Assembly: GCF_954871325.1 (NCBI RefSeq)
Contig: NC_088775.1
Span: 76,547,561-76,611,560, forward strand
Direction: 5' to 3'
Length of the DNA stretch: 64,000 nt
Source: Gordionus sp. m RMFG-2023
Lineage: Eukaryota > Nematomorpha > Gordioida > Chordodea > Parachordodidae
The number at the start of each line of letters is the position of its first letter. Position 1 is the stretch's first letter. Both the position numbers and the translations under genes were made by a program. The notes under the pieces were generated by a model that was not told the DNA's origin, made no database searches, and saw nothing but the letters and a program-made list of their open reading frames with translations. Below are positions 1-11,776 of the stretch, piece by piece.

Positions 1-223
1 TTATACTTCCTAACGCAAATTTACCCAATTTGATAATACCACAAACAAATTAAACTTTCAAAAATCTCGATAATTTAAAAAATATTAATGTATAAAAAAG
101 GGTAGTTTATAAATAATTTAATATATATAAAAAATATGCATATAATTTTATTTAGCATAAGCTGTGTGAAACTCACAGTGTCACAATTTATAATATATAT
201 TTAAAAATCGTAAATTTTGAAAA

Positions 224-300
224 GCGTCTGTGGCCTAATAGGTAAGAGCGTGGCTTACAAATCTGATGGCTTTAAGTTCGAATCCCAGCAAAGATCATTT
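224..300 (+). repeat. tRNA-promoter-bearing SINE-like head
   Basis: The segment carries an RNA polymerase III A-box-like string TGGCCTAATAGG at 231-242 and a B-box-like string AGTTCGAATCC at 275-285, spaced as in a tRNA gene. The anticodon and T stems do not pair properly, so this is not a working tRNA; a tRNA-derived SINE head is the best reading. The downstream 200 bases (to about 500) may be its body, but I found no second copy in the window to define its end. Confidence 0.5.
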
Positions 301-924
301 TTGTTATTAATCCAACTTGGTGGTTCCATTCTTTGGGATTTACTAAATTCCCATTGGACCTGAAAATGTTGTCATTTGCAGACCTATGAATGCATGGGAA
401 AATAAAAGTGGCAGACGCATATCATTTATAAATGGATTCTTTGGCAGAGGTAAAATCCATTATGATCAGCTGTTTCCGATGTCATCCTGACTACAGGTCT
501 GCAATGGGCAAGTTTTTGTGCACCTATCTGCTCATTTATTTAAAAATTTTGTTTAACTTGCCTGTCCAATGTTTAAAAATTATTATATTAATTGATTTGG
601 CTCTTTATGTATTATTTTAATGTTTTTTACTTAGACTTATAAATTATGAAATAGAAAAATAATATTTAATAATAAATAGAAGTCATTTGCTTGAAAATAT
701 ATTTCAAATTCACCTACCCCTAGTTTTAAAAATATTTTTTAACTCTCCCACTCACCAACCCAATATCTTTCAGCCTATCCACAGACAAATGAATGTATAA
801 AAATTCATTTAGGAATATTATTTTATTGAGCACATTAATATAATTTTTACAATTTTATGAAATTAATACATTGAAAATTCATATGTTCCCTATTATATAT
901 TTATATTGAAGGTAATAAATATAT

Positions 925-1142
925 CAGAGACCTGTATGTACCATTTGCACAGCCAGCTCTAGATTTTTAAAAAAAATTTTTGGCATGGCCCAGTCTGGAT
1001 TTTTTAAAAATATATTTTATTTATTTTTTATAGATAATAATGGCTGATATAAAGTATACAACCCGACCTGGATATCTCTAAAATTTTTAGGCCCAGCCCG
1101 AGTATATTTAAAAAATTAAATATGGCCTAACCCCTGTAATCA
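925..1142. mobile_element. degraded family A hAT MITE
   Basis: The left end CAGAGACCTG followed by GTACCATTTGCA matches the inverted terminal repeat of the larger family A elements at 38401 and 59465. GC-rich words (GGCCCAG, GGCCCAGCCCG) sit among T/A tracts inside, as in the other copies. Flanks AAATATAT at 917-924 and 1143-1150 match, but this is a low-complexity string, so the right end is uncertain. Confidence 0.55.
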
Positions 1143-1330
1143 AAATATATTTTTTTATAATAAAGATCATCTTAAAGAATGAATCCATACCATAAGAAGA
1201 TGCAAACTTATTCAAAACTCTGTGGATAACAATTTAGCAAGGAGTGCTTTGTTGCTTCCATTGTTAATAAAAAAATCTTAAGGAAGGATCCATTCCCACA
1301 GTAATAAATATTTGCATTTTATATGTTTAC

Positions 1331-1400
1331 TAGCTGATGTCCCACAAGAATGACAAGGAATTAGTATTCTCCTTAATTTGATGATGGATAAATCAGAAAT
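1331..1400 (-). mobile_element. Helitron-like terminus, inverted relative to the one at 3331
   Basis: Read on the minus strand the segment ends in CAGCTAGT and resembles the plus-strand end at 3245-3333: both have CATTCTTG in the hairpin loop region, a shared internal GATGGAT-AATCAGAA block, and a CTAGT terminus. The hairpin here is weaker. It may be a second Helitron-like copy, or the two may bound a single inverted-repeat element. Confidence 0.35.
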
Positions 1401-1742
1401 AAGCATATATGAGGTGTGAGTCATAAATTTACATTATTTTGATGAGTTAATTCCATAATTTTCATTATTCTTATAATAGGTTAATGAAGTATATTGGCAT
1501 TCAATATGAACAAATATTTAAAACATGTTTGAATATACTTTTTTAAAATTATATTAATTTCCTTATATTTTTAATTTTTATTATTTATGTACTCAATAAA
1601 AAATTCTTGCTAAATTGTTATCTTGGAAACAGATTTTAGATATGGACTTTAAAAATGAGTCAAATTGGGCTTCAAGAAATTAAAAATCAATTATTTTAGG
1701 AATAGCACCACAGATTGTTTCATCATCAAAATACCAAAAATT

Positions 1743-2489
1743 TAGGATGTATCGATATTTTTATAGGATCGGGCCGATATTTCACTCATTTTTAAATATC
1801 AGTTATCGGCTAATATTATTAAATTTTCTGATCCGATCCGATATAAAATGGTATTTTTAACAAATATTTTAAAGTTATATCTAAAAAACCATTTATTTTT
1901 AAAAAATCGAAATCCATTCTTATGTTAATTTTTTTAATAATAATAATTAATAAACATTCTGCCATAGTGTTATTATTTTATGCATTCTGTTTATAAAAGT
2001 GTGCGATAATCTTATCGGAATTTGTTTTTAGTGAAGTTAGTAATATTAACAGCCCCATCGCCGCAGGCTGACCTCTGATAAATTGGAAATTTTGATATTT
2101 CTAAGAAGAAATCTTCGATATATTAATTTTAAATATTTATTTCAAATTTCATAATATATTTGTTTATTACTTATTATCTAAATAGATTAATGTTAATACT
2201 TATTATATAAATAAGTGATTTATAAATAAAAAATATTTTATATACTTTTAGAATTGCAATTGAATTGAATATAAACTATAACTGATCATTATAATATATT
2301 TAAATGACATATGTTATGGTGTAGTTAAATTATAGATGTTATACTAATAAAAAGTATATTAAAAATTAAAACCATTGGTATCTTTAAAGAATATAAAATT
2401 AGATCCGATTTCAGATCGGTAATCGGCCGATATCAATTTAATATAGGAAATATCGGATCGGCTTAAAAAGTGGTATAGGTACATACCTA
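1743..2489. mobile_element. hAT-like MITE, GATCGG-rich ends (family H)
   Basis: The ends are TAGGATGTATCGATA and, inverted, TAGGTATGTACCTATA. Both ends continue into GATCGGxCCGATAT-type words. Flanks CAAAAATT (1735-1742) and CAAAATTT (2490-2497) agree at 7 of 8 positions, fitting an 8-bp hAT-type duplication. The 747-bp interior is AT-rich and shows no transposase reading frame, so this is non-autonomous. Confidence 0.65.
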
Positions 2490-3244
2490 CAAAATTTATA
2501 TCCAAATCAAATTTAATCTAAGATAATGGATGAGATAATGAATACCAAGGTAAAATAAAGGGGACGTGTGCTCCCTGTTGGATCCTTTCGTCAGAATCTA
2601 TATCTTGTGGGCTGAATAAAGGAATTTTAATGTTACAGTATGTCTCTAAGAATTTTGAATAAACAGGAAATTTGGGACAAAAACTATTCGAAATTTGCTA
2701 TTGAAAGCATTTTTAAAGTCTACTTTGATAATAGCCATGTTAGGAGGATGATTTTGGATATAATACAAATAACATGCGAAGCTATTTTGCCATCTCCCTT
2801 TACATCAAATTCTAATTGATATGTATACTTATAAGTTAAGACCATGAGTTATGACCCGTGGCAATTATTTTTTCTAAATAGCCCATTGCAATGGGCGGGA
2901 TACCACCACAGTGTTTGTGAGTAATCAGGTTTGCCCCCCCCCAAAAAAAATTGTTTCAAATTTATGATGGCAGGTATTTTTTTAAAAAAGTATTTAGTAA
3001 AGTTTTAAAAGCATTTAAATGATTCTTTGAGATGAATGTAGATTTTATACGAAGTGAGAGGGCAAAAACCATTGCGTCTGAATGTGGAAAACTTGTTAAA
3101 AGAATGATAAATATCATAATTCACAAATCATATTTTTATTCCATATTTTCCATAATATATTTTGCCTTTTCTCTAAAAATTTATATAAATCTTGGAAGAA
3201 TGAATATGGATAATCTATTCCTCTCATTTGACTATTCTGATTCA

Positions 3245-3333
3245 TCCATCGTCAAATGAAGGTAAAATTTATTATTTATCCATAAGGAGAAAATTCTGAT
3301 TCACCGTCATTCTTGACGGGTTATCCGCTAGTT
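3245..3333 (+). mobile_element. Helitron-like 3' terminus
   Basis: A short hairpin, CCGTCA-TTCT-TGACGG, lies shortly before a CTAG end followed by T. Hairpin plus CTRR|T is the known 3' end of Helitrons. No Rep/helicase coding was found and the 5' end was not located. A related end in opposite orientation lies at 1331. Confidence 0.4.
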
Positions 3334-3360
3334 ATAGTATAAAAAATAATAATTGTATAC

Positions 3361-3570
3361 TGGAATCGTAAATAAAATCGTCGTTTAAGACAGGGGTATA
3401 ATGGACACTATACGCTAACAAATCCTGATTGCTACCATTCGCATAATCTTCCGCTATACTTTTTTCATAATCAATAGATAATTTATCATCGTTATTCCAA
3501 TCAATAATCACGGAGGTAGGACTAAGAGAGGTCACTTTAACGTTTTGTGGAGGCCTAGGTACCGTGTCGT
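3361..3570 (-). CDS. exon of the Ig/FN3 gene: first part of an FN3 domain
   Basis: After acceptor TTCTTAATGTAG the exon reads DDTVPRPPQNVKVTSL, SVIIDW and LLAYSVHYTP. That is the A-B-C strand pattern of a fibronectin type III domain, with the proline-rich start and the core tryptophan. It ends at donor TCCA|GTATAC in phase 1. The second half of the domain should be in a further exon at lower coordinates or outside the window. Confidence 0.8.
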
Positions 3571-6500
3571 CTACATTAAGAATATATATATAACTTAAGT
3601 TATATTTAAGATAGAATTATATAAGTTAGGCTAAGGCCAAGTTTAAACACATTATGTTAAAAGAACAAGACAAAAATTGGGGTTTTGCAAATCATTGTTT
3701 AAAAAAAATTAAAATATTGAGAGTTGGCACTTTAAAAATTGGTGCGTCTGCTCATTAGTTGCATTGATTTCGAATAATTACCATTTAAAATTATAGGTGT
3801 ATATATTATATATTTAAAACACCCAATTATTTTTTATGATTACCAAACGCAATTTTTCAAATGTTGGAACGTTTTGGTTTGGTTTTAGTAATTTTCAGCT
3901 AAGTCATATTGAAAAAATTAATTTAGTTTTTTTATTTCGTACTTTCATTTAATCAGGGATCCAAACCGTAACGAATTTCGGTTCGGTTCAGATAACTCAT
4001 GGTTCAGATGATTCGGTTTGTAAAAAATAAAATATTGGTTCGGCTTGCTTTAAAAACAAACGGGTTCGGGCCTCTTCGCATACAAGGATATTATTAGCAT
4101 TATGTTAAAAAAAGAATATTTTTTTTAATTATTCTAAAAAAATAATATTGAGACTTTTACAATTAAAATATTTGATTCTCTTGTCAAATTATATCTATAA
4201 GGAGGAAGAATAAATTTTAAGCCTGAGAACACATCTATATGCTAACTTGGATGGTTGGTACCATAAAAATCGAAAAATAATGACTGATACTTCTTAGAGA
4301 AGGCTTATCATTAATCATTTTTAAAAGAGTTAAAATATCAAAAAATTCAAGGTTCACAGGCATTTTTAGAATTTCGGTTCAGGTTGGGTGACAAATATTC
4401 ATGTTCGATAAATAATATCGGTTTAACGGTTAGGTTTAAATTCCTGCATTTATTTCCTTTTTGTATTTCCCTTTATTTATAAAATATATATTTAAAACCT
4501 GATTCTATCAATGCTAAATACATTGGTGGGCTTATAAGGCTTTCAAAATCATCAAGACTTTCATCTTCTGAGGTGCCCTCTTCATATGCAACATACTCCA
4601 TCATATTTCCATCAAAACTTTCGGAATTTTTCGTAGCTCGACGTGTCAATCTACATTGATAAGTGTTGCCCAAGGTTTCGGTCTCCTGCACGTTAGAAAT
4701 AACCAAGTCACCTAAGTTGGAAATCAGGCTGGTCCCATAGTAATGGTAAAAATAATAGTAATCGTCGTAAATCTTTGAAAGTTCGGTTCGAATGTCGAGT
4801 ATTTTTTTCCGCGAATAATTATAAATATTTACATCGTCAGATTTGTAAGATTGACGTGTCTTATTTAATGAAGAATTTAGAAAGGTGGTAGCAGGCTCGA
4901 TAATTTTATCCTGGCCCAAAACGTTCAGGATTTTGGTAGTATCGTTACTGCTATTTATTTCGCTGCTACTCCATCGAGCCCTCAGTTTTAGCGCCAAAAC
5001 TCGTGCGATTATCTTCTTTTTGCGTTTCATCATGCTATTTTGTCTGCGAATGGAAAGCGGAACGGGATTTAGTGGGTCTCGCACAACGTTGAATTTGCCA
5101 GCCGTTATTATAGGATGTCCGTTGACGAGCCACGTCACCCTAGGAGGGGGTAAACCGAGACCGGCACACTTTTTTAAAAAAAATATGTAATACAATTATT
5201 ATTTTAATAAATTTGATAGAAATTGGAGGGTACCAGATGAAGGACACCCTTAATTATGAATTATTCTAATATTAAAAGTAGCAAAAGTAGAGAAGAGAAT
5301 AGATATAATAAAATAATAAAGCAAACTTTATATATAATAAAAAAAAGTATGTTGCGCTTTTGTTCCATGTTTTATCTATACCCGTTTAATTGATGATTAT
5401 ATTTTAAAATTGAATAGGTTAAAAAAGAAAAATATGATTGCTAAAAACAACCTTTAATCTAACTGTTGCACCGCGCTTCATGGACTTAAAATGATCGCCT
5501 TTTTCGGGATTCAAAAATTCCATGCTGCTGACGAGCTCCGTTTCATAAGTAAAATGTCGAAGTATCTCAAAATGGGAATTTCTCTGACTTTGAAAATTCT
5601 GGGATTTCAAATTTTTGCCAAAATTTTCCCGGAGCCCAAAACAAGTTAGGAGGTAAGGGGGTCGGGCTAATTTAGAAACCATGTTTGGACCGGTAATAAA
5701 TGGACTATAAGGAAGATTGCCTAGAGTTTCCTGAGAGTCGAGGGAAGATTTAGCGGAGGAGAATAAGTTTTTAAAGTTACCTGAGGGATACACATATATT
5801 GAATAAATTTTATGTATTATGGATAAATGTATTATTTTAATAGTTGATCAATTGAATTTAACATATTCACTTTTCTATTATACCTTATTCATTTTAAAAC
5901 TCTAAAATAAATTTTGTAAAAATTAGTAAAACAATGAAAAACCAGACGTAAATATCATTATTTAAATATTGAAAAGAAAAAACGATTTTGATTGTACTTA
6001 TTGAATATTATAATATATACCATCTTCATAAATCCAGGCATAGTCTAAAAGCGTTTTATCAAATCCGTCATTTCGTATTTTATCGCCGCTATTATTACCG
6101 TCTTTCGCAATATTTGTCTCGTCCTTTGCAAAATTTAGGAAATCTACATCATTCCCGAAAAGTAACATTTGATTAAAATCCAGGGCTCCAGTTTCAGGAT
6201 CTATGAATTGTTCGGGAATGGATACTATTCCATTCCCAAGAATAGGATTCTCGGGAAGGAACGATGTGGGGATAGTTTCACTAGAATAATTACTCACCCT
6301 ACCACTCTTTGCAAGATTAGGCGTTTGAAAATTCCTGATATTGGATTCGAGATTCAATGATAATTCCCTGTAAAATGTTCTGATCAAACCCGTCCCCAAC
6401 ATGTAATCCGTGTCGTCAATATTTGGTTCGAAATAAAAATTATCGGAAATTTTTTCTAGCGTTTTTAAATAAGAGCTGAGCGAAAACTTACCAAAAGCTT

Positions 6501-7018
6501 TTGTGATAACTTTCCTATCCGTTCTCACCCATAAATATTTGAAATTCGAATGGTTGAGAGTTGGGAATTGCAAAGTTAATCTGGATTTTTCGTTAATAAC
6601 ATCTCCAGTTCCCTCCTTATAACTGTCTCCGCTGAGATAAAAATATTTGTCAGGAGATATCTGAAGATTCGCGAAATAATCATCTGATTTTCCTGGAGGT
6701 GCAGGAGTTAAGTCGAAATGATATAACCTATTCATGATAGTATCTCTCAATAAATTGTTGTCCGTTAAATGGATCCTAATTTTTCGATAATTATTTTTCT
6801 TATCTTTGGGAATTTTTTTAAAAAGGTTTTGTATTGTCGATATTGGAAGAGTTTGGGATCGAATCAAAATATTGTCATTAGCAGTTTCTGAGAAGTAGTT
6901 AGGTTTCAAGATGGCGCATATAATATTTGCAGGCCTAGTACCATCATAACATTCAGAAACTTTTCTATCATTATTAGGGTAGGATATAGTTAAACTAAGG
7001 GAACCCGAGGTGAGGTAG
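3361..7018 (-). CDS. Ig/FN3-domain cell-surface protein, four internal exons (partial)
   Basis: Four minus-strand exons join in frame: 7018-6021, 5780-5452, 5168-4499 and 3570-3361, about 735 residues in all. Junction phases match at each step (1-1, 0-0, 1-1). Visible domains in order are: a possible Ig-like piece with ECYDGTRPANIIC; a long polar region without a recognised domain; an Ig domain formed across exons 2 and 3 (ATVRLK, then CAGLGLPPPRVTWLVNG, then TYQC); and the start of a fibronectin-III domain (VPRPPQNVKV, SVIIDW, YSVHYTP). Such Ig-then-FN3 order is typical of neuronal adhesion receptors such as sidestep, nephrin or DCC relatives; which one I cannot say. No signal peptide or membrane segment is visible, so the gene must continue upstream of 7018 and beyond 3361. 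Two of four donors start GTT. A family D hAT MITE (3954-4446) sits in the intron before the FN3 exon. Confidence 0.75.
3954..4446. mobile_element. hAT MITE, family D
   Basis: Ends are CAGGGATCCAAACC on the left and GGTTTAAATTCCTG on the right. Flanks CATTTAAT and CATTTATT agree at 7 of 8 bases. Repeated short words based on GGTTCGGTTC lie near both ends. No coding sequence was seen. It lies in an intron of the Ig/FN3 gene. Confidence 0.7.
4499..5168 (-). CDS. exon of the Ig/FN3 gene: Ig domain core with long insertion
   Basis: The exon opens with CAGLGLPPPRVTWLVNG, which supplies the first Ig cysteine and the core tryptophan. About 150 residues later comes GDLVISN followed by GNTYQC, the E-F strands and second cysteine. 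A normal Ig domain has about 35-45 residues between the tryptophan and the second cysteine, so roughly 110 or more extra polar and basic residues lie inside this domain. The exon ends in an acidic linker (EEGTSEDESLDDFES) and donor CAG|GTTTTA in phase 1. Confidence 0.8.
5452..5780 (-). CDS. exon of the Ig/FN3 gene: Ig domain first half
   Basis: The exon follows acceptor TATCCCTCAG, completes a split glycine codon from the previous exon, and ends AGA TTA AAG before donor GTTGTT in phase 0. Its last residues, MKRGATVRLK, form the B-strand approach of an Ig domain whose first cysteine opens the next exon. The first 90 residues have no recognised domain. Confidence 0.75.
6021..7018 (-). CDS. exon of the Ig/FN3 gene: N-terminal visible exon
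   Basis: The open frame starts after acceptor TATTATTTAG and ends at donor GATG|GTATAT in phase 1. The 332 codons begin SYLTSGSLSLTISYP and contain ECYDGTRPANIICAI, which looks like one strand of an Ig fold with its cysteines. The rest is polar and asparagine/serine/aspartate-rich with no domain I recognise. The earlier part of the protein is not visible in the window. Confidence 0.7.
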
Positions 7019-7264
7019 CTAAATAATATAGATACAAATTTATCAATTTAATTCATTTAAAATTGGAGATAATCATATTTAGGATATATCTAATATGAGT
7101 ATCTGGTCATATTTTATAATTCAATAAATAAATAAATAGTACATAGTAAGGGACCAAAAAATATTGCTCAAAGGCAGGCTTGCTTGTATAATTAATAATT
7201 CAATTTGGAATATGTATGTATATTATTACTTTTGTAACTATTTTTATATGAATGTTGTTCTCAT

Positions 7265-7481
7265 TAGTGATCTGCATCAGGCCTAATTTTTCGAGCCTGG
7301 TCCGAACCCAAAATTTTTTTAAAAAAATTTTGACAGCCCGGCCCGAATTTATTTAAATATAGATATTAATTTTTATAACTCAAAATAAATTGATAAATTT
7401 AGATATATTTTAAAAAATTTCTAAGGCCCGACCCAGCCCGAATATTCTTAAAAAACATTAGGCCCAGCCCGCAGATCTCTA
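7265..7481. mobile_element. hAT MITE, family B
   Basis: The ends TAGTGATCTGC and GCAGATCTCTA are inverted repeats of each other with one mismatch. Perfect 8-bp duplications GTTCTCAT flank it at 7257-7264 and 7482-7489. The 217-bp body is T/A tracts broken by GGCCCGGCCCG-type words. Perfect flanks suggest a fairly recent insertion. Confidence 0.85.
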
Positions 7482-7518
7482 GTTCTCATACATATCATTT
7501 TAAACTAATAAAAAAAAA

Positions 7519-7557
7519 ATTCCCTACACACTCCTCAATTCCCTACACACTCCTCAA
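7519..7557 (+). repeat. two-copy 19-bp tandem repeat
   Basis: ATTCCCTACACACTCCTCA occurs twice back to back just beyond the family B MITE. No function is evident. Confidence 0.7.
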
Positions 7558-8006
7558 AAAATGAATATAAGATATCACCATAGACAAGTTGAAGGATTAG
7601 TAAAATTTTAAAAAATTTTAAAATAATGAACTATGAAAATCACAAATTATTTTTCAAGAAATCTAATATAACCAAAGGTCTATAAAAAGTGAATCTAAAG
7701 ATTTCCAATATAAGACAGAAAACCCTACCTATGCTGGCTGCCAATTTAATTTCTAAACATCATGCCTTGATAGTTTTATTAGTGCAAAGATCCAAATATA
7801 AGGGTAATTAGTTTCAAGTCAACAGAGGGTTATGAATGAAAAAGCTGAAGAACACACATAACAACTTCCCCTGGTTTATTATTGGGGTAATATAAATCAT
7901 ATCTTCAGGTTATTACTCCAATCACTCAAAATTCTGGTCATGTCTAGGATGTTGCAACAACTTTTAAAAACAAACCCTGCCCTTAATTTTAGTTATTTAT
8001 TTTTGA

Positions 8007-9448
8007 TTAATACTTTTCTATAATTTGAAAAGGAAGCTCTGACTTGTTTTGCATTTTTGTGTGTTCATAAACTACCCAATCTGGCCTGTTTTCCATATTT
8101 TTCATTGATGTTTGTCTTACTTTCTCCTTGTAACCTTTGAAATTTATCGGAACTTTGCCCAGAGTTACAATATAAGGATATTTATCAGTGATGTGTATCA
8201 TCCAAACCATAAGCTTTTCTGTTGCTTCCTTAAATTCCTCCTTTTTAGCAGGGTTTTTGGGCACTAACGTTAAATTGGCTGCCATAGTAAATATTGCATC
8301 TTGAACGTTGCTAGTGGAGTTTGAAGAAAAAGGCCCAGGTAATTTTAACATCCTCAAAAAAAGTATATCACTGATTGATGATTTAAGTTCACATTTGAAT
8401 TGATAAGTATAAATAGCTTTGCTGGATTTGGTGATGAGTAACGAGACATTGTGAATTGTATTATGATTTGAGATGTTTATAAGAGTAGTGGAAGTATTTG
8501 AGATAATTCTAGGGGGTAAGGAAAAATAATTGGAAAGAAGTACTGAGTTATTGATTGATTTGATTAAAGGGATGTATTGTGAAGATAGATTAGTATCCAT
8601 TGGATGAACAAGTTTTTGAGAACAAAAGTACTTTGTTTTAAGGTTAGAAAAGATATAAGGTTTAAAGTAAAGGCTGTGAGTATTTAAATCAAAATTGCTG
8701 TCATTTTTTAAATATAAATAGGAGCTATTGTCAAACATGGTGACTGGAATTATTTTCCAAATTTTTATTAACAATGAAGATGAACTATTTGTTGAATGAT
8801 ATGTGTAGACAAATAAGTTGAAAAAGGATGGGGTCATTTTAGAGGTATTTTTGAAGTTCCCTAAAATAGTCAGATCAAAATCCTGAATCATCATTGATTT
8901 AGACTTGGGGGTAAAAATATTGGGAGACAACTTTAATTTTGTAGTGTGTTTGATCTGTATTTTGTCTTTAAAATTTTTGCTGCTGGTAAAAAGAGGGGCT
9001 TCATATTTGTTCTGGAAGCTTATTGCCAATCTTTCAGCCTCTAGTATTTTTTCCAATGAACTATCACCTCCATAATGTATATAATTGTCAAGAATGTCAG
9101 ACATGAATGAACTCAATGAGTTGGTTGATGTTAATATATAAGAATCACCCAGATTATAAATAGATTCAAATAAGGAGTGCTGTGACAAATTTGGATCTAT
9201 ATCTCTTTCTACCATATTTAAGGAATACCATTCAGTTTCTATTTTAACATTTAATGCACTTAGCATTGTTCCTAAATCATTAAAGAGTATATCATGGCAT
9301 TTCAAGGTATATGAATTTATATATTTAAGTTGGGAAATGCATTTATTTGTGATCTGATTTGTATCAAGAAGGACATTATACCTGAGATATATTAGAGGAA
9401 TATCATTGTTTTCATTCTCCCAACTACTTCTAACTGCCAAATTAATTA
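8007..9448 (-). CDS. 477-codon exon of an unrecognised protein (3' terminal exon)
   Basis: A single open frame of 477 codons ends in TAA at 8009-8007. In this AT-rich DNA such a length is very unlikely by chance. There is no ATG near its upstream end: the first in-frame ATG lies about 58 codons in. An acceptor-like TTATTTATTTAG ends at 9449, so I read it as the last coding exon of a spliced gene; a second acceptor at 9434 is possible. The protein is rich in Ser, Asn and Leu, with no clear membrane segment, zinc site or repeat. A more polar C-terminal part (KKEEFKEATEKL, ENRPDWVVYEHTK) looks conserved-protein-like. I recognise no family. It is separate from the Ig/FN3 gene, because it ends in its own stop upstream of that gene's exons on the same strand. 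Confidence 0.6.
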
Positions 9449-9459
9449 CTAAATAAATA

Positions 9460-11640
9460 AATTATATATGTATATTACTAAAGTAAATGTAAAAATAATC
9501 ATTTTTATAAAATATAAGAGTACACATAAACGCTATGTTGAACCTTTACCATTATAATAAAAATTCTCACTAAAAACGAAATATACCTTTTTTTAAATAA
9601 CATTTGAAGAGCAGTTTTAAAAAAACAAGAGAAACATTTTAAATTATGACTACTATTTCATATAACTAAATTGTTATAGCTAATTGTTCAAACATCTTAA
9701 ATTAAAATATAAGATACATTTTGGCTTAAAAATAATTATATAAATTTATAAAACTTACTAATTGCATTGAATAATAGTATAAATAAGGCATAATTTAACT
9801 TTTGATAAGAGAAAAGCATGAATAAAGATAAATAGGCATTATGACTTATAAGAATTGATAAAATATTAGTTCACATTTTACTTTTAAAAATCTATAACGT
9901 AAAAAGCTTATCGTCGAAAATATTGATAGAGAAGAGGGGCGACAAAAACCTAATTTTAATTTCTTAAAATTTCGGTAAGAAGTTAATAAAAATATCTATT
10001 ATAACTTGCTTAATTGAAAAATATAATTCTTAATTTGCTGAAAATAGGAAATCTGCTGATAATATAAGTCATTATATATATTAAATATAAACTCCAATAT
10101 TAAAACTATTTGCATTTTACTATATAGCACATTTAAGTAATTGATTTATTTTAAGCGAGAAATAATATTTTAGAATATATACATTTTAATCCCATGAAAA
10201 ACTCCTGTGGAAAATAAATTCGATGAAAAAACTGCGGGGAAAAAAATCGAAGGTAAAAATCTGAAGTAATAAAAACTGATGAAAAAGAACTACAAAATAA
10301 AAAAACTGAGAGGAAAAAAAATAAAAAAATAATTGCGTAAAAAATATTTTAAAGGTTATTATTTACAATCGGATATTATATTAATATTATATCATACTCC
10401 TTTTATTATAATTAAATAACGATGTAAATTTTATCCATACCAGATCCCTGCTTGTTAGGTTAATAATTTTGCGCTACCCCTTTGTTTTTTGAGCATTATC
10501 TCAAACTAACATAAGTGAATTTTATTAAAAAATATATATATAACATCGGAGGGGACCTTCATGGACCTAACTTTATGGTCGGACTTGGGGCTAAATTTTT
10601 TAAATTTAAATTGATAACCTAAAAAAATATTTCAATTTTATCTTCTAATAATAATAAATTTTTAGCATGGTAAGCAAAATGATTAATAAATACCCTTAAA
10701 TACTGATATCATTAAATATAATAAATTAAATTTTTGAATAAGGGCTTGAGCCGGACTTAGGAATTTTTTTTTTAAATTTTACTACGAGTTCGGGCTGAAA
10801 AATTTAAAGCCCAAGAAGGCTGGATTTAATAAATTAACCTTAATATTACATAAATTATCATTAATATGGCATAAATTATCATTAATTGTGTTCTATAAGC
10901 GTAAAAGATATATGATAGTAATCTGAAAGTTGAGGATAGTAATGAACTAAAATAATAATCATTAAATATAAAATTAAATAATTTTTCAATCACATCTCCC
11001 CTTATTTCAAGATATAACAAGATTTAAAAAAGCAAAGTCATAAATTTAAAACCATAAAAATTAAAAGTACAATGCATAACATTATAATATAATCTAAGAA
11101 ATTAAGTATCAAAAAAACATGATCTAACAAAAAAATTACAAAGTAAAATTATTTCCAAATAAAATTAAAAAATAAAAAGTAAAAACTCTCCAAATTATTT
11201 CGCATATAATATAATCTTCTTAAAATATTATTTACATAATTAAATATAAAAATATTTCCCGATAATCTGTGAATCACTACTTCCACCAATATGTAAATTG
11301 CATAAATATATTCAATTATCACAAAATTAAATATTGACTTGTATATGTCTATATATATTGTAATATAGATGTTATTCAATTTACAATGATCTCTATAATT
11401 AATTTACAAGAATATATTATTATATAATATTAAATGCGATAGCTTTATATTGAAATAGCATCGTATTACAAATACGATAACCTAATAACATATGATATAA
11501 TAACCATTTATATTATATTATAAACTGAGACATAACACGAGGCACCTATCGAGTTTCCTCGGATCCCAATGAAAGCTATCTATTTAAAATTTGTTTTTCT
11601 TGTCATTTCTTATATGGTTTTTAAATTTAATATAGTATAA
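9460..11640. other. AT-rich region without a recognised gene
   Basis: No exon with conserved content was found. At 10191-10330 there is a purine-rich stretch with loosely repeated AAACTGxGGGAAAA words. At 10550-10820 degraded GGGCT/GGACTT words resemble decayed MITE ends. Exons upstream of the 477-codon frame may lie here but are not visible. Confidence 0.5.
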
Positions 11641-11650
11641 AATGTATAAA

Positions 11651-11776
11651 TAGAAGTAATTCTTGAAATATATCTTTGTATTCGTTACCAAATCGCATTT
11701 TCTTTTCTATTCAAATTCTTATAATAATATCAACATGAGAATATTTTACAAAAAATTAACAATTCAATACATAACA
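11651..11776 (-). repeat. LTR-like direct repeat of Gypsy fossil 1 (left copy)
   Basis: It is similar along its length to 17276-17422, in the same orientation, with identical blocks such as AAATCGCATTTTCTTTTC and an ACATAACA end. The position on the far side of RNase H fits a 3' LTR for a minus-strand element. Divergence between the copies points to an old insertion. Confidence 0.6.

Noticed and set aside
224-298. Functional tRNA gene
   Set aside because: A and B boxes are present, but the anticodon stem and T stem do not pair, so a working tRNA is unlikely.
4885-5190. Plus-strand 101-codon frame
   Set aside because: It is antisense to the Ig-domain exon, which has homology and matching splice phases.
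10826-11379. Two Ile/Tyr-rich minus-strand frames
   Set aside because: The composition is what random AT-rich DNA yields; no conserved motif or splice context.
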